From NCBI RefSeq assembly GCF_036898095.1, contig NC_090743.1, positions 21,671,278 through 21,735,277 of the forward strand: a DNA stretch of 64,000 bases, given 5' to 3'. This DNA is from Palaemon carinicauda. Its lineage: Eukaryota > Arthropoda > Malacostraca > Decapoda > Palaemonidae. The translations under genes and the position numbers were made by a program. Below the pieces are notes generated by a model, which was not told where the DNA came from, did no database searches, and saw only the letters and a list, made by a program, of their open reading frames with translations. Position 1 is the first letter of the stretch; each line of letters begins with the position of its first letter. Shown one piece after another: positions 24,922 to 37,960 of this stretch.

Positions 24922-26005
24922 GTAACGGTAACGCTCGGATCTAAGCAATGTATTTCTATATGCAGTATGTTAGGAGAACAAGTTATTTTTATCACAGTAA
25001 TGGTAAAATGAGGAAGATTCATGGCGTATACCATACATGTTAAAAGTTTTTTTTTCATCAAAATACACATTTATATCCTTTTGTCAGTCTCTTATTTCTC
25101 ATCCATAGTTATTCTAATCTATAAATGAAGTCTACGGGACTCAGCTTCTTCCCATAACGACGTAGGGAAGGTAGTGTGCATGCAATGGTTGAAACGGCTG
25201 AATCTGGGTGACTAAGAATGAATCTGGAGAGAATAATTTTTTTTTTTTAAATTGAATCTTGGGAAAAGTCTATGCATTTGAATGTACAATACATACTGTG
25301 TGGGTAAAGAACATGTGTTTAGAATAGTGGTTTTGCAAAGTATTCGAAGAGCTATTTTGATCTATAATCATCAATACCATCATTATTCATAACATGTATC
25401 CAATTGGAGTTTGGGCCAGGGACAAGAAAACTTTCATGCATCAGATTAGTCTCCAAGAAGCCTACCAATTTTCTTCGGAATTTTCTACTAATAAAATGGT
25501 CAAATGGTATTAGAAAAATAAAAGTATGCTGACCTGTACTGAACAAAAAAGCCGGCAACGCTCCTTCAGAGACCCCAGTTATTTACCTTAATTTGCCTGG
25601 TAACTTCACGATTTCCGTCCAATACTTATATAACTACGGGATTACTGGTATTTTTAGCTTTGCTCCGCGTTAAGCCCATGTTTTTTAATACAAATGAACT
25701 CTAGGAAGATGATGGCGTGTATATATGTTATTAAGCGAGACTATAAGCGCGTTACTAAAAAGGATTTTGTGCATCTACGTGCGTATATTAAAGAGGTAAT
25801 CTTGAGAAAACTTTCTATAGCCTACATGTGCTGATAGTTAACACGCTTACAAGAGACCTGCGTTTGTGTTAATGAGATCAAAGGATCACAATGTTTATGT
25901 ATAAACATAAAGTACAAATATTTATTCTTAAAGACTGATCTAAGACCTCCGTGTGTTGGGAATAACACTAAGAGACAGAAAAAGAGCAACATGAATGCGA
26001 AAGCA
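24920..26005. other. Spacer without a recognisable gene
   Basis: A+T-rich sequence with no coding, RNA or repeat structure that I can support. Confidence 0.5.
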
Positions 26006-26009
26006 AACT

Positions 26010-26290
26010 AAAGTAAAGGATATTCTAGCAACATGTAAGAAAAAGAAATGGACATGGGTAGGTCATATAATGAGAATGACAGAAAATAGATGGACAAGAA
26101 GAATAGCAGAATGAGTCCCTAGAGATTGCAAACGAAGCAAGTGAAGGAAGAGAAGACGATGGACCGACGAGCAAAAAATAAAAAACTGAGGGTATAGACT
26201 GCCATTAAAAGACCATAAACAGACACGTGTAGAAGGACAAGTTTTGTGTCTTTGTCCTGCTTTGGACTAGCGACGGATGATGAAGATATA
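26010..26290 (+). pseudogene. LINE fragment: C-terminal end of an endonuclease-reverse transcriptase
   Basis: One frame reads WTWVGHIMRMTENRWTRRIA at about 26050-26110, then a stop where W is usual, then VPRDCKRSK and RKRRRWTDE. This is the W-x-GH-x-R and R-R-x-RW-x-D pattern that follows the reverse transcriptase in many invertebrate LINEs. It ends in a 3' piece, 'ggactagcgacggatgatga', shared with the fragment at 43725. Stops make it non-functional. Confidence 0.75.
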
Positions 26291-27044
26291 TGTGTGTGTA
26301 TTAATGCAAGGCAATCTAGTAACGACCTAAAAGTGTAAAATTAGCGAATGTGTTGCATCATAAAACACATATGGAAAGAAGGTAGTTCCACAGGTTATTC
26401 GCGTCCCTAGGCACTTGCAACAGAACCTGTCATCTGGGGGTTTCAGATAACACTTTATCGTCCTTAATTGCATATTGTATCGAATGTCGATGAGAATAAC
26501 TCTCTGTTGCTATTTAATGGTAATCTGATACTTCAAGTTTCAGTGGAAGCATTTCGAAAGGGCAGAAGAGATCTGTGCTCGATATTGCAAACTTCAAATT
26601 CTGTTTCAGTTTGTTCCGTAAACGTCACTCAGTCTTTGGCAGTCAGGACCACAGTAAGCATCTTCAATACAAGTTACTGTTACGAACAGATCACTGACAG
26701 GTAGAAATAGTTAAAAACAAATTGGACAGTCTCTCTGTTTCCGTTCACTTTCTATTTAAAAAATGTGATTAAAGAACTCCGTACATTATATATAATAAAA
26801 ATTGGAAAGCCCCTCATACCATAGGAGGAAGAAAATCTTAGTTATAATAGTAAAACTCGAATATATTTGAGTTACATTATCAATGTGTAACAGTATGATA
26901 CTCCTCATCCTAAGCAGTTAAAATATTATAGTCAGTGATTAATTTAAAACTAAATTGCATCACAACTACCAGGGTCTCCATCCAGGGTAAAAAACGTCGA
27001 ATAATTAAAGCGAACGCCACATTACAATGCATTTTCGTTCATGC

Positions 27045-27048
<4 letters not shown>

Positions 27049-27118
<70 letters not shown>
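27049..27118. repeat. (GA)35 microsatellite
   Basis: Uninterrupted GA dinucleotides. Confidence 0.98.
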
Positions 27119-27120
<2 letters not shown>

Positions 27121-27394
27121 CTCAACTTGATACATTCCCATAACAATGAAAAGAAACGTAATACACAAAAGGCTCTTATGGGGAGCAAGATGTAATTGCA
27201 CGCGTGTGGGCCTTGAAGGTGACACTTCCACGCCTGTCACTATAAACCTCTGCCATCACTTTCAAAAGCTTCCAAGACATGCCACGGTCTTTAGAACTCG
27301 CTTTTGCTTCATTCCCTTTCCTTTTTCTTTTTAGTTTTGATTTAGTATCTTTATCCTCGTCTCATTTTTCCACTTCTACAAGTTAACTCCTGCA

Positions 27395-27507
<113 letters not shown>

Positions 27508-27639
27508 CAACAAATGGCATTTAATACCGAATTCTACCTTGGGAATATATATCCACCTAGAATTCATTTTATGGTAACAACTTCTGGCCGGGTGGAGATT
27601 CGTGTGTGTGTGTGTGTGTGTGCGTAGATTACAATTTAT

Positions 27640-28363
27640 ACTTTAAAATGTATAGTGAAATACACATGAAATTTCAAAGTTGCAGAATGTTACAAATGAA
27701 TCTGCTACGTCTTTTACCAACGTCGTACCTATTTTTCTCCTTATTTTGTTACTTCTGATTAAATAAATTCATCTCTCAAAGGCGACTTGCCCTGGGGCAC
27801 ACTTTTCAACTAACAACTAGTAATCCTTTTATTTTCTCTTCGGGAAACATAAGCGCGTTTGTCGTTCAACTAACAAACGTAAACATTAATTTGGAGTAAA
27901 CAAATAAACAAGGAATATTAATAACGGATACGTCACTACTAAAGTATGAAAACAACGTCCTAACTCCTTCTTGAAAAAAAATCTCGGTGACCTCATTCAA
28001 TCCACAAAAAGAAGAAAAGTAAGAAAATTATCTTGTAAGATGAAATATTACATTAAACGTTATATATAGAATTAAAAACTGAATGTTAACATAGAATATC
28101 ATATACGTTTTAAATAATGTAGCATTAACAAACATGAAGATTTTTTTTCTCTCAATGTAATACTTTACACTAGCGTAGTGAAAACCATAAGTGCTCTTAT
28201 CTATTTAGATTTTTTTATTTACCGAATTTCTAAAGACAATGACAATTGCAATTGATGATTTACTTGGTATTTAATAAACTTTTATTAACGAGTGATATTG
28301 TTACTCAGCAACTTGTGCTTTCTACTAAAAGTACTTTCCGTATCTAGACGAACGCAATTAAAC

Positions 28364-28366
<3 letters not shown>
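27640..28366. other. Spacer without a recognisable gene
   Basis: A+T-rich, nothing recognisable. The same holds for 28404-29035, after the (TC)n tract at 28367-28403. Confidence 0.5.

Positions 28367-28403
<37 letters not shown>
28367..28403. repeat. (TC)n microsatellite
   Basis: Uninterrupted TC dinucleotides. Confidence 0.97.
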
Positions 28404-28406
<3 letters not shown>

Positions 28407-29038
28407 TAAACAAAAGCTTACAATTTAGCTAGCAAACTCACATCTTGCATATGTAAAGAGATTAAAGTTTAAAGATCATGTTAAAAGCATGCAAATTTTG
28501 AGAGATTCCCTGTTTGGTCAACAACCACTACTTATCAAGGTCACTTAAGAGGGCGGCTAATAAATGACTACATTGTGCTCTTAGTCGCAATAATTTTCCT
28601 CCTTTAGTTTTATTTTTTTTCTGATTTGTGAGCAATAAACAAACTATTTTCGGGTCTTTTTTGTAAAGAGATAAGTGTTAAGGAGAAACTTTACATCAGT
28701 ACTGATACAATTAAGAGTCTATATCATACCAATTCATATGGAAATGACGGTTGTATTATTAACAACTATCCCAACAAGATCTGTCATACAATGATTATCC
28801 TCAAACTTTAAGTCACATGCTATTTTGAAATAGTAAATACAATATAGCTAGAGATGACGATTCCCTAAAGAGTTGTTACTCTCAAATAAATAAAGGTTAT
28901 TTAAAGTATTTTGGAAAGACTTGAGGTTGGAAGAGCGGGTGTTGGAAGGACGCGGCTCATCTTTGAAGAGCTATGATACTGACGGTGAGATGCCACTTAC
29001 AGTTTTCCTTGTGGGGCCCAACCGTAGTTCCCAACTGC

Positions 29039-29069
<31 letters not shown>

Positions 29070-29129
29070 CATATATATATATATATATATATTGCCTTTC
29101 AATTTTATATACATATATATATATGTATG

Positions 29130-29173
<44 letters not shown>

Positions 29174-29178
29174 CATAC

Positions 29179-29211
<33 letters not shown>

Positions 29212-29216
29212 TATAT
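29039..29216. repeat. (TA)n tract interrupted twice by the same unique word
   Basis: TA-rich tract. The word 'attgcctttcaatttt' occurs inside it at about 29092 and again at its right edge (about 29215-29230), so the tract seems to have been duplicated together with its flank. Confidence 0.85.
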
Positions 29217-30187
29217 TGCCTTTCAATTTTCATCCAATCCCACAGATCTCCTCTGATAGATGTATTCAACTTCTTTAACGTAATTCCCTACAATTTTCCT
29301 CTCTCACTTGAAGATAATTCCTTGGATAGACCATTTGATATCTAAGAAATTGCGCTAGGGGAAATATTAAACCACTTTATGGTAATGGGAGCTAGGTCAC
29401 ACTTTGCAAGAATGAAAGAGCACCTTAACTAAGTGAGAGAATTTATATAAAGTATGAAACAAGAATTATAAAATCTCAATTATATATATAACGTTCTTTA
29501 ACATAACAACCGAAATCAGTTTTACTTAGGGCAGCTTTCAAACATCTCAGAAGACTTTATTCAATATTATTAATGAATTTTACCAAACTTTCAGTTTAAT
29601 TTTGCAAGGTCCTTCATAAATTCTTCATTTAGACCTGATTAGGCCTCATTATTGCTATTTTTTCTGACCGTGGGTTTTTTTTTTTTTTTTTTAGAAAATG
29701 GGTCGAAATTGACCCTTTTTGGGTCTTTCGCTGATAAAAGCGATAATCTCGATGTATGGTATGAATTCAACCAAGTTCTCAGGCCATTTTATGTCAATTT
29801 TTCAAACTACTGTATAAGTATTAGTATTAATATACAACCTGTTACCATTAAAGGTAAGGTATTCGTTTTTATATACATACTCATATATGAAGTGCATCAA
29901 ATAAATATACAAACAGAAACTCACAAGTGTGTATAAGCAAACAAATGATATACAGTAATATGTTCATAAATTTATTCAACTTTATACCTCCATATTTCAT
30001 ACTGCGCATACAAGAACGCTTATATTTAGCCACATTAAAGGATACACAGCGTCATACACATAAAGCTGTAAGACCAAACATACACAAACATGCTGCAGGA
30101 GGAAACGATCATATTCAAACCTAGTTTCTTGCCAGTGCTCCAAATATGACTAATGTCAAAAGTGCTTTCTTTCTCTCTCTCTCACTC
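29217..30187. other. Spacer without a recognisable gene
   Basis: A+T-rich, with a T homopolymer at about 29673-29692. The 94-codon frame at 29652 is low-complexity and not convincing. Confidence 0.5.
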
Positions 30188-30233
30188 AACACACACACAC
30201 ACCTATATATATATATATTATATATATATATAT

Positions 30234-30265
<32 letters not shown>

Positions 30266-30266
30266 T
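30188..30266. repeat. (CA)n-(TA)n tract preceding a dispersed repeat
   Basis: CA then interrupted TA. It abuts the dispersed repeat at 30267. Confidence 0.95.
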
Positions 30267-30510
30267 CTTTCATGTCCCACTCAGGTTAAGATAGAGTAGT
30301 CATACCACGGTGAGAGGGGTTCCCCAAGAGGTACTTTTGGAAATCCCACTCTCCCACAAATTGCCGAACCAGCGGGTTGTAGTTAGGAGAGTGGGGGGGG
30401 GGGAGACTTAAATCTGTGTGTGTGTGAGTGTGTGTGTCATTGTGTCTGCCTCTCAGCTAAATATATAGACGTCATTTTTGACGGCTCGAGTATGTTAGTT
30501 CAATTATAGT
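30267..30510 (+). mobile_element. TA-tract-associated dispersed repeat, copy 1
   Basis: Non-coding. Shares with 40167-40335 and 53533-53680 a G-rich middle ('gagagtgggggg'), a GT-rich stretch, and the end 'tttagacgtcatttttgacgg', which contains the inverted repeat CGTCA-TTTT-TGACG. All three copies start directly after a TA tract. Confidence 0.7.
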
Positions 30511-30788
30511 AGGCTATGCTTCTATATAAATACATGTAAACGCACTATCTATGCATACATACATGTATGCATAAATATGTACATACCCAAATACTTATAA
30601 ACAAGGTCTACAGACCTTGCTTATAAATGCGCAGTATTACCTAAAATATGATCTAAAATAAAAGAGCATTTCCTAAATTTATAAAATACACAATAATAAT
30701 TCTAATATTTAAAAGGAAATGCACAGGGGAAGTTGAGAAAAGCAACAATTATGAACGACGCAATTTGATACTGATATACAGTTACAGT

Positions 30789-30792
<4 letters not shown>

Positions 30793-30841
<49 letters not shown>

Positions 30842-30920
30842 AACGTGATTTTAGAGAAGTATGCGAGATACATGTAGGTACTGAACTGTAATTTAGAACA
30901 AAGTAATTTGTTACTAACAC

Positions 30921-30964
<44 letters not shown>

Positions 30965-31312
30965 CAGGTCTGGTAGGGTCAAGGTAGACAAGGACGGCCT
31001 AATATCGCCTCTGACAACGTACCTACCTCCAACTTCTTGGCCCTCCCTCCTCACGCACCTTCCAAACCTACAGAAATGTAACCTAATGCATACATACATC
31101 GTCGTTACATTCGCGTAATTTATTCATTTATTTCTTGATCTGGCGTTACAGCATTAAAATAGTATTAATTCATGAGTCATGAATATGTATGATGTAATCA
31201 CGCATATAAATGGATTAAACGCACTTTTATTTACAATAAATGGAGAAAATCGAACTCTTGTGTTTTGTTAATAAAATCAATTGAAGGGAAAATATTTCAT
31301 ATTTAGGTCAAT

Positions 31313-31359
<47 letters not shown>
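30793..31359. repeat. Cluster of three (GA)n microsatellites
   Basis: GA/AG tracts at 30793-30838, 30923-30961 and 31317-31359, separated by ordinary A+T-rich sequence with no gene. Confidence 0.97.
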
Positions 31360-31361
<2 letters not shown>

Positions 31362-31949
31362 GTAACTACAGCTAGTGAAATCAACGAATATGGTTTCTAA
31401 AAGCAAAACCAACCTTACAACTATAAATAGAAAACACACAAACAAGTAAGTAAACAAACGTAAAACGACAATTTTTTTTTATTCGTCAAGTTATCTATTC
31501 TATCTTTTTATATAATGTGCTTTTACCATTCCATTTGTTAATATATATATATATATATATATATACATTGTATATATACACATACTGTATACATCCAAAT
31601 AAATACAGTATACATGTATATTTATGCATATTACCTTGCAAATAGTTTCGTTTTTCTTACCAATAACGTTTACCTACTCTATACAAAAATCCACTGGGAA
31701 AAACTGTTGATCATACAAAGAAAAAAGATCAATAATTCCAAAAAAGATATACTGCAAAAAATCCGCTTGCAACAGAAACGCATAAAAAGGAGAGAAAAAG
31801 TGAAAAAGGTGAGAGCTATTGGAGGAAAAAAAAAACAGAAAAAAACCATTGAAAAAATAGGCAGTCACAAAAAATCTTGGTAGAAGAAAATTCAACAGGA
31901 AAACATAAGTCGTCGGATTGAGCACTCCAGGGAGAGGGAGAGCCAGCTT

Positions 31950-31993
<44 letters not shown>

Positions 31994-32550
31994 GGAGCGC
32001 ACCTTTAAATTGAAGAGGGAGATAGATACTCTAGCTCTCGGAGAGAGCATCACTGAAAGGAGAAAAAGATAACATGGAAATAAATCGGAATTTCTGTCGG
32101 AAGATGAAAGATGGTAATCAAAACTTGAAAAGAGAATAAATTAACCTGGTGGGAAAACAAACGACAAAAATAATGAGAAGAGTAATAGTGAAAACAAACT
32201 AACTAGATGATTATTGTAGATCAAATAAATAAATGATAATGAGCAAGAGACAGGTGGTAAAAAAGACAGGACGAAAAGTTATATAAGTAAACATGGAAAC
32301 ATAATGAAGACGAACAAATTAGATAAAAAGGAAAAATCATGTTTAAAAAAATATAGATGGCATGATTGCAAGGAATTAATGAAGGGGTATTTAGTGAGGG
32401 ATAATGAAAATTGAAAGCTTATTTTAATTTTCTTTTGCCTTATTACGACATAAGAAAAAAAATAAGCACAGGGTAACAAAGATGTAAACGGGAAATTGAA
32501 ATAAGTTAGCAGAACGAAAGGAAAAATTGCAATAAAAGACATACAAACAT

Positions 32551-32551
<1 letters not shown>
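31360..32551. other. Spacer with short microsatellites
   Basis: (TA)n near 31542-31565 and (TC)n at 31953-31991. Lysine-rich frames around 31680-31890 reflect A-rich sequence. No gene seen. Confidence 0.5.
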
Positions 32552-32599
<48 letters not shown>

Positions 32600-32951
32600 T
32601 TCACTAAATGGCCCATTTCTCTGTGGCTTACAATGACCTTTGTTACGGTAACAGATATTTGTCATTTATCATAATTATGATTATGAACATTTATGGAGAA
32701 CATAATTTCATTCTTATTTTAAAAACAATATTTTTTTTTATTTATACTTGTATAATTACAAGACACCATTACTTTGAATCTTCAGATCTTAGAATTTATT
32801 TATGTAGAATTTTCTTCATGAATGTAGGCTCTAAGTTTTTCTTAAGCATTCTTGATGTATTAGAATGACAAGGCCCAAAACGTGTTGATAATCTGCTTAT
32901 AGAATACCATATATTTGAATAATTTCTCTCTCTCTAAATACATATATATAT

Positions 32952-33000
<49 letters not shown>

Positions 33001-33038
33001 ATGTGTCTGTCTCTCTCTATCTATATATATATATATCT

Positions 33039-33077
<39 letters not shown>
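32552..33077. repeat. Two microsatellite blocks: (AG)n and compound (TA)n-(TG)n-(TC)n-(TA)n-(GA)n
   Basis: AG at 32552-32597. A compound block at 32936-33077 runs TA, TG, TC, TA and then GA. Confidence 0.97.
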
Positions 33078-33079
<2 letters not shown>

Positions 33080-33080
<1 letters not shown>

Positions 33081-33923
33081 CAGTATACGGAAGTATACAG
33101 CGTTTTTCACACAAAAATAAAACTTTAATTTCCCATAATAACAGTCATACATATTTCTGTACTGTAGAACATCACAAATAAATAAACCTCTTTGAAGGCC
33201 TGTTTGGGTTCACTTCCAACCTCCAGCTTTGGATAAATGTTTCAGTTGAATCTTTGGAATGCAATTAATACGACGAATCCTAGTTGTTATAAGGATTTGA
33301 AATATCAGAAACTTTAGTGAGATAGAATAGATATATAGCCGGCCGGGAATGGTGAGATAGGACACAACGGGAAATAGCGAAAGAAAAATGCATCAGACCC
33401 ACTTACTATTTATTTATTTTTTAGATATTTGGTTATTTGTGGTCTGTAACTTACCGTTCATCATAGCAATTTCTGATAGGAAAAAAGGGCAGATTCTACA
33501 TATCTTTCTCAACCTCGTTACCAGTACAAAAGTAACTCTCTTCTTGACTGAGTAAACGTGCTTTGAAACGTAATGGTAAAACATATTCATAAAAATCAGA
33601 CACACCCAGAGAGGAGAAACTGGTCAAGAATTTTAAGGTCGTCCAATTGGAAAAAAAATATTCCATTTTCAATTGTGATGAAATCAAATCTCATTTTTTT
33701 TTCTTTACATACATCAAAAGGGTTTAAAGGCAAGATTAATACTTCCTATTTCATTACTACTCAATCCTAAAATTCATCACATATAAAGAGAACTGCTCTT
33801 TCCTAGGGTGTCATGGCCCACCCTTTATTTCAGCAGGACCCAATAAGAGATCGTTGTTTTAATCCCCCAGTGGACACTGGGTTTTTCGGCTATCGGTCCT
33901 TCACCTCACACACAAGCACAAAT
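33080..33923. other. Spacer without a recognisable gene
   Basis: No coding or repeat signal that I can support. Confidence 0.5.

Positions 33924-34007
<84 letters not shown>
33924..34007. repeat. Compound (CA)n-(TA)n-(GA)n microsatellite
   Basis: CA to about 33948, TA to 33963, GA to about 34007. Confidence 0.98.
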
Positions 34008-34011
<4 letters not shown>

Positions 34012-34384
34012 AACAAAAATTTTGATAAAAAAAAGGTTACTTGAATATGTTTGCTTCCACCTGATAAAAACAATTTTATGGTAAAATTTTACTTTCAAAT
34101 GAAAATTACCTGAAATGGAAACTATTCTTTCAAATCTCTTTATTCAAAAAAGATGATACTGGTTTTTGCGTGAGACTTTATGGTTAGCAACATTCATAAA
34201 CAGTTCAACTGTATGTCGAAATTGCATTATCTATATTTAATAGAATAATGGTCAAGACACCGCACACCACAAGACGGCCTCTTTCACATTACAAATGATG
34301 AGATTTCGTTTGAGTCTACTTTCGTTGGAAGTATTTGACGTAGGTGGAACGAATGTCAAGAGAACTACATTCCTTAATATTTTA

Positions 34385-34385
<1 letters not shown>

Positions 34386-34424
<39 letters not shown>

Positions 34425-34474
34425 TATCATTACTTACTACTACTACTACTACTACTATGACTACTACTACTACG

Positions 34475-34505
<31 letters not shown>

Positions 34506-34521
34506 AAACAACTACTACTAC

Positions 34522-34555
<34 letters not shown>
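34386..34555. repeat. Compound trinucleotide array (ATT)n-(CTA)n-(ATT)n
   Basis: ATT at 34386-34424, CTA/ACT with a few changes at 34436-34505, ATT at 34522-34555. Runs of Tyr, Thr or Ile in the translation are artefacts. Confidence 0.97.
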
Positions 34556-34625
34556 GAAAGGAGGAGACTAACCTGTCCAATGAGTCAAGCTCGACTATTA
34601 CAGTGCTGGTCTAAAATTCTACATA
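34556..34625 (+). repeat. Short dispersed repeat, copy 1
   Basis: 'ggaggagactaacctgtccaatgagtcaagctcgact...acagtgctggtcta' resembles 'gggagagactcgccagcccaaagagttaagctcgatt...atagagctggctgg' at 37890-37955. The blocks keep the same order. The family is unknown; copy 1 directly follows an (ATT)n tract. Confidence 0.5.
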
Positions 34626-35285
34626 CTGAAGTATATTTGCATTTTCATGTTTAAAAAGAAAAGAAAAATTAATGACATGCATAACAAAGCTATAGTAAAA
34701 AAGAATGATTTATGAATGGGATATGCAACATTTAAGAAAGTTTAAAGTGTTTCCGAAGAATATAAATTTGAGAGTAAATGTCAGCAAAGTTAACTAAAGC
34801 AAATAAAAGTAAAGTTTCTGTTCGAGAAGAAAGCATGTAAGAATTTTTCCAAGGACACAACTCCTAATACACAACGTTTCGAAAGTAAATGTATCAACAT
34901 GTCTCCCACACAATAACAAGTGCTCCCGTCACCCAGCCCCCCCCCCCCCCACACACACACACACACTCAGCGATGGATGAACTAGAAGCTCCCAAACCCA
35001 GAGGTCTTTCTGAGAACTCTCTAACGTACTTAATAAAAAAAATATTTTGAGCAGTAGATGTACTCATTCATAGATAAGAGCTGTCAATCAACACTGTTTT
35101 AATAGGAACACGTTAATTGGTTTGTTAACTTTGTTTTATAAATTTTTAGAATAATTGCGAAACGTTTTTTCTACTTGATATTCACAATAATATATTTTAG
35201 TCTTTACATATCAATGTTCTTTAAAACATAAAAGTCGTAAAGGTCGTCACAGTCGATCCATTTCTTTTAAAGGATTTTAAATTGC
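34626..35285. other. Spacer without a recognisable gene
   Basis: A+T-rich. Contains C and CA runs at about 34939-34968 and nothing else notable. Confidence 0.5.
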
Positions 35286-35288
<3 letters not shown>

Positions 35289-35341
<53 letters not shown>

Positions 35342-35436
35342 GAGAGGCCATAATGTATCCTCATTGGGCAACAGGGCAAATATTTCAAAATATGTCAGGT
35401 ATTTTCTTAATAGGACAGCCACTAGAGTATGAAGGA

Positions 35437-35487
<51 letters not shown>
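35289..35487. repeat. (AG)n and (CT)n microsatellites facing each other
   Basis: AG at 35289-35346 and CT at 35440-35487, about 95 bp apart. Together they form a potential long inverted repeat. Confidence 0.96.
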
Positions 35488-35489
<2 letters not shown>

Positions 35490-36260
35490 TAAATTCCGAC
35501 TATTTCCTTGATCTCTACAAATTACTATAAATTATTTATATATCGAAGCAGCCACACAAACCAACTTTACCTGAAAGAAATGTATCTGAAAAAACAGGTT
35601 CTACGTTAAATGACGGCTTCAATTTACCATTAAATGAAACATACTTTACTTCAATACATAAATTGTTTCCTTAACAATATTAAAGGTTAATACGACCCAA
35701 GAACATGGAAAAAAAGGGACGCGTTCCTCATGGAAATTCAATTATATTCGTAACTTCGAGACGCCGCAGGGAAACATTGCAGTTTGATAACTTTCTCCCT
35801 TCCGATACCGAGTAGCAACTATGAACAGCTGATCTACACCAGTTCAGCGTTATATTCGTCCGTGCTTTCAATGTATATTCTAATGCAATGTCGTTGTTCG
35901 TCATTTCAGCGAAGTAAAGCAGAGATTTATTAAATAATGCGTGACTATCGAGAGATGCTAAATGGCGTTGGTACATAATCCCCGTGAACATCTATGGCGC
36001 CTAGCAACTTCATATCAAATATATTTGGTGAAAAACCTGGAAAGTACAGTACTTTCGTCTGGAGAGATCGCCTCTAGGAGAAAGGTACAGCTGAATGGTA
36101 ATAAGTCGTGGCCGTGGTTCGCTACCTGCTTACCGTTCACTCATTTACCTAACTGCTGCTGAATACCACCGTCTACTGGGTTTAAGAACAATGGCGTAGG
36201 GCTAGCCACTTCATTCATAAAGTTTACTTGAGAAATAGGAATGATGACTTATAGATCACA
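35488..36260. other. Spacer without a recognisable gene
   Basis: Short frames on both strands at 35728-36162 are not recognised and lack any domain. Confidence 0.45.
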
Positions 36261-36348
36261 TTATATATATATATATATATATATGCATACACACACACAC
36301 AATATATATATATATATATATATACATACATACATACATACATACATA
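36261..36348. repeat. Compound (TA)n-(CA)n-(TA)n-(TACA)n microsatellite
   Basis: Abuts the LINE fragment that begins at about 36350. Confidence 0.96.
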
Positions 36349-36349
36349 T

Positions 36350-37360
36350 GAGTTGTTTGCCACAGAAAACAAGTTTGTTGCATATTCAGATGATGTTACT
36401 TTACATCTATTCCATCTCCTGAATTTAGACCTATGTCTGCTGAATCCCTCAATAGAAATCTAGCTAAAGTTGGTGAAAATTATGGGGATGAAGTTGAACC
36501 CTAACAAAATTCAGAGTAAGATTGCAAGTATTTCCTTAACATCTACATCTTTGCATTGACAATATATGGCTATATACAACTCATTTAAATGTATAGGTGA
36601 GATTCTTGATTGCAAATTTGTTTTTGGGAAACATACCCTGTCCCCTTTCTTCAATTATATTAAAAAATAGCTTATTGAAGTCTTTCAATATTTTCGCGGA
36701 ATCAATCTATCCAGAAGAAATGTTTTAATTCTTCCATTCTATCACGTTTTAAATGTTGTTCTCTTGTCTGGTCTTCAATTGCTGACTCTCATCTTAATTT
36801 GTTGTACAAAAACTTGAGGTCTATTAAACTGCTTATTACTGATTTAGATCTTAATCGCTGACACCATTGTTCAGTTAGTACTTTGTGCATGTGCATTTTT
36901 CATTATCATAACCATCTTTTGGATTCGGATCCTCCCAGACATCATGTGAGTAGTACTAGTTATGCTGTTCATTTAACCATTCTTGCCTTCTTCATCGTAA
37001 GATTCAATAATAAACAGTATTCTAAAACATTTATTCCAGTTATGAACAGATTATGGAATGACCTTCCAAATCTGACGGTTGAATCGGTGGTACTTCAGGA
37101 GTTCAAACTTGTTGCAAATGCTTTTCTGATGACCAAATAAAACACATTTATGTTGATCAGGCTGACATAAGTCTTTTTATAGTTTATATATGACATACCT
37201 GTTTTGACGTTGTTACGTTTTTAGACTGATTTATTGTTAATTTGTTCTCATCATTTATTTATTTCCTTATTTCCTTTCCTCACTGGGCTATTTTTCCCTG
37301 TTGGAGCCCTCGGGCTTATAGCATCTTGCTTCTCCAACTAAGGTTGGGGCTTGGCTGGTG

Positions 37361-37395
<35 letters not shown>
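36350..37395 (+). pseudogene. 5'-truncated non-LTR retrotransposon: reverse transcriptase end, 3' UTR and (AAT)n tail
   Basis: Near 36375-36410 the translation reads FVAYSDDVTL, the Y-x-D-D catalytic box of reverse transcriptase. In shifted frames SLNRNLAKV and MGMKLNPNKIQS follow, which are typical of arthropod Jockey-like LINEs. Much of the middle is scrambled by stops. The last frame (36883-37140) carries QYSKTFIPVMNRLWNDLP and EFKLVANAFL, the usual C-terminus (LWN-x-LP, FK-x4-NAFL). The 3' UTR ends 'cctcactgggctatttttc', 'gggcttatagcatcttgc', 'ttctccaactaaggttgggg' and an AAT tail at 37361-37394. It is inactive. Confidence 0.82.
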
Positions 37396-37412
37396 CAATT
37401 TACTGGCTGTTC

Positions 37413-37468
<56 letters not shown>
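37413..37468. repeat. (AAT)n microsatellite, second tract after the LINE tail
   Basis: Separated from the LINE tail by 18 bp. Possibly the same tail split by an interruption. Confidence 0.95.
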
Positions 37469-37889
37469 CTTCCGTTAGAAAACAACAAAATAAACCATTT
37501 TCTCTTAGCTTTTGTTTTTATAACCGCAGACAAAAAGTGTTGACGAACGACAGAGCACACGTACAAAGACAAAAATAGCGACTGTACATTTTCTATTAAA
37601 AAAATATCATGATCTCTCTTTTAAGGCTATACACCTCCTCCACCCAAAAGAGACACCTCGCTCTCCAACATAACACTCCTATCCACAGAAACATTTCTGT
37701 TATTCATGTCTGTTAACTTTCTCCTTCTACCCCGAGCAAGAACAGCGCATCTCATTTGTAACAGACATTCTCATCCATCATCATTTCCCATCAGTTTATG
37801 GAATCTACCAACTACTTCTAGTTCCACTCAGTCCTTTCCGACAGGAGTCATGTCTGCTTATCATTTTTTTTCCATCTATGTTTATTATC

Positions 37890-37960
37890 AAAAGGGGGAG
37901 AGACTCGCCAGCCCAAAGAGTTAAGCTCGATTCTTATAGAGCTGGCTGGATTAAACTCTG
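37890..37960 (+). repeat. Short dispersed repeat, copy 2
   Basis: See copy 1 at 34556: the blocks 'gagact', 'cc..agcccaaagagttaagctcga' and 'agctgg' are shared in order. Confidence 0.5.

Noticed and set aside
34295..34654. 119-codon frame with Tyr, Thr and Ile runs.
   Set aside because: Produced by the trinucleotide array; no unique flanking protein sequence.
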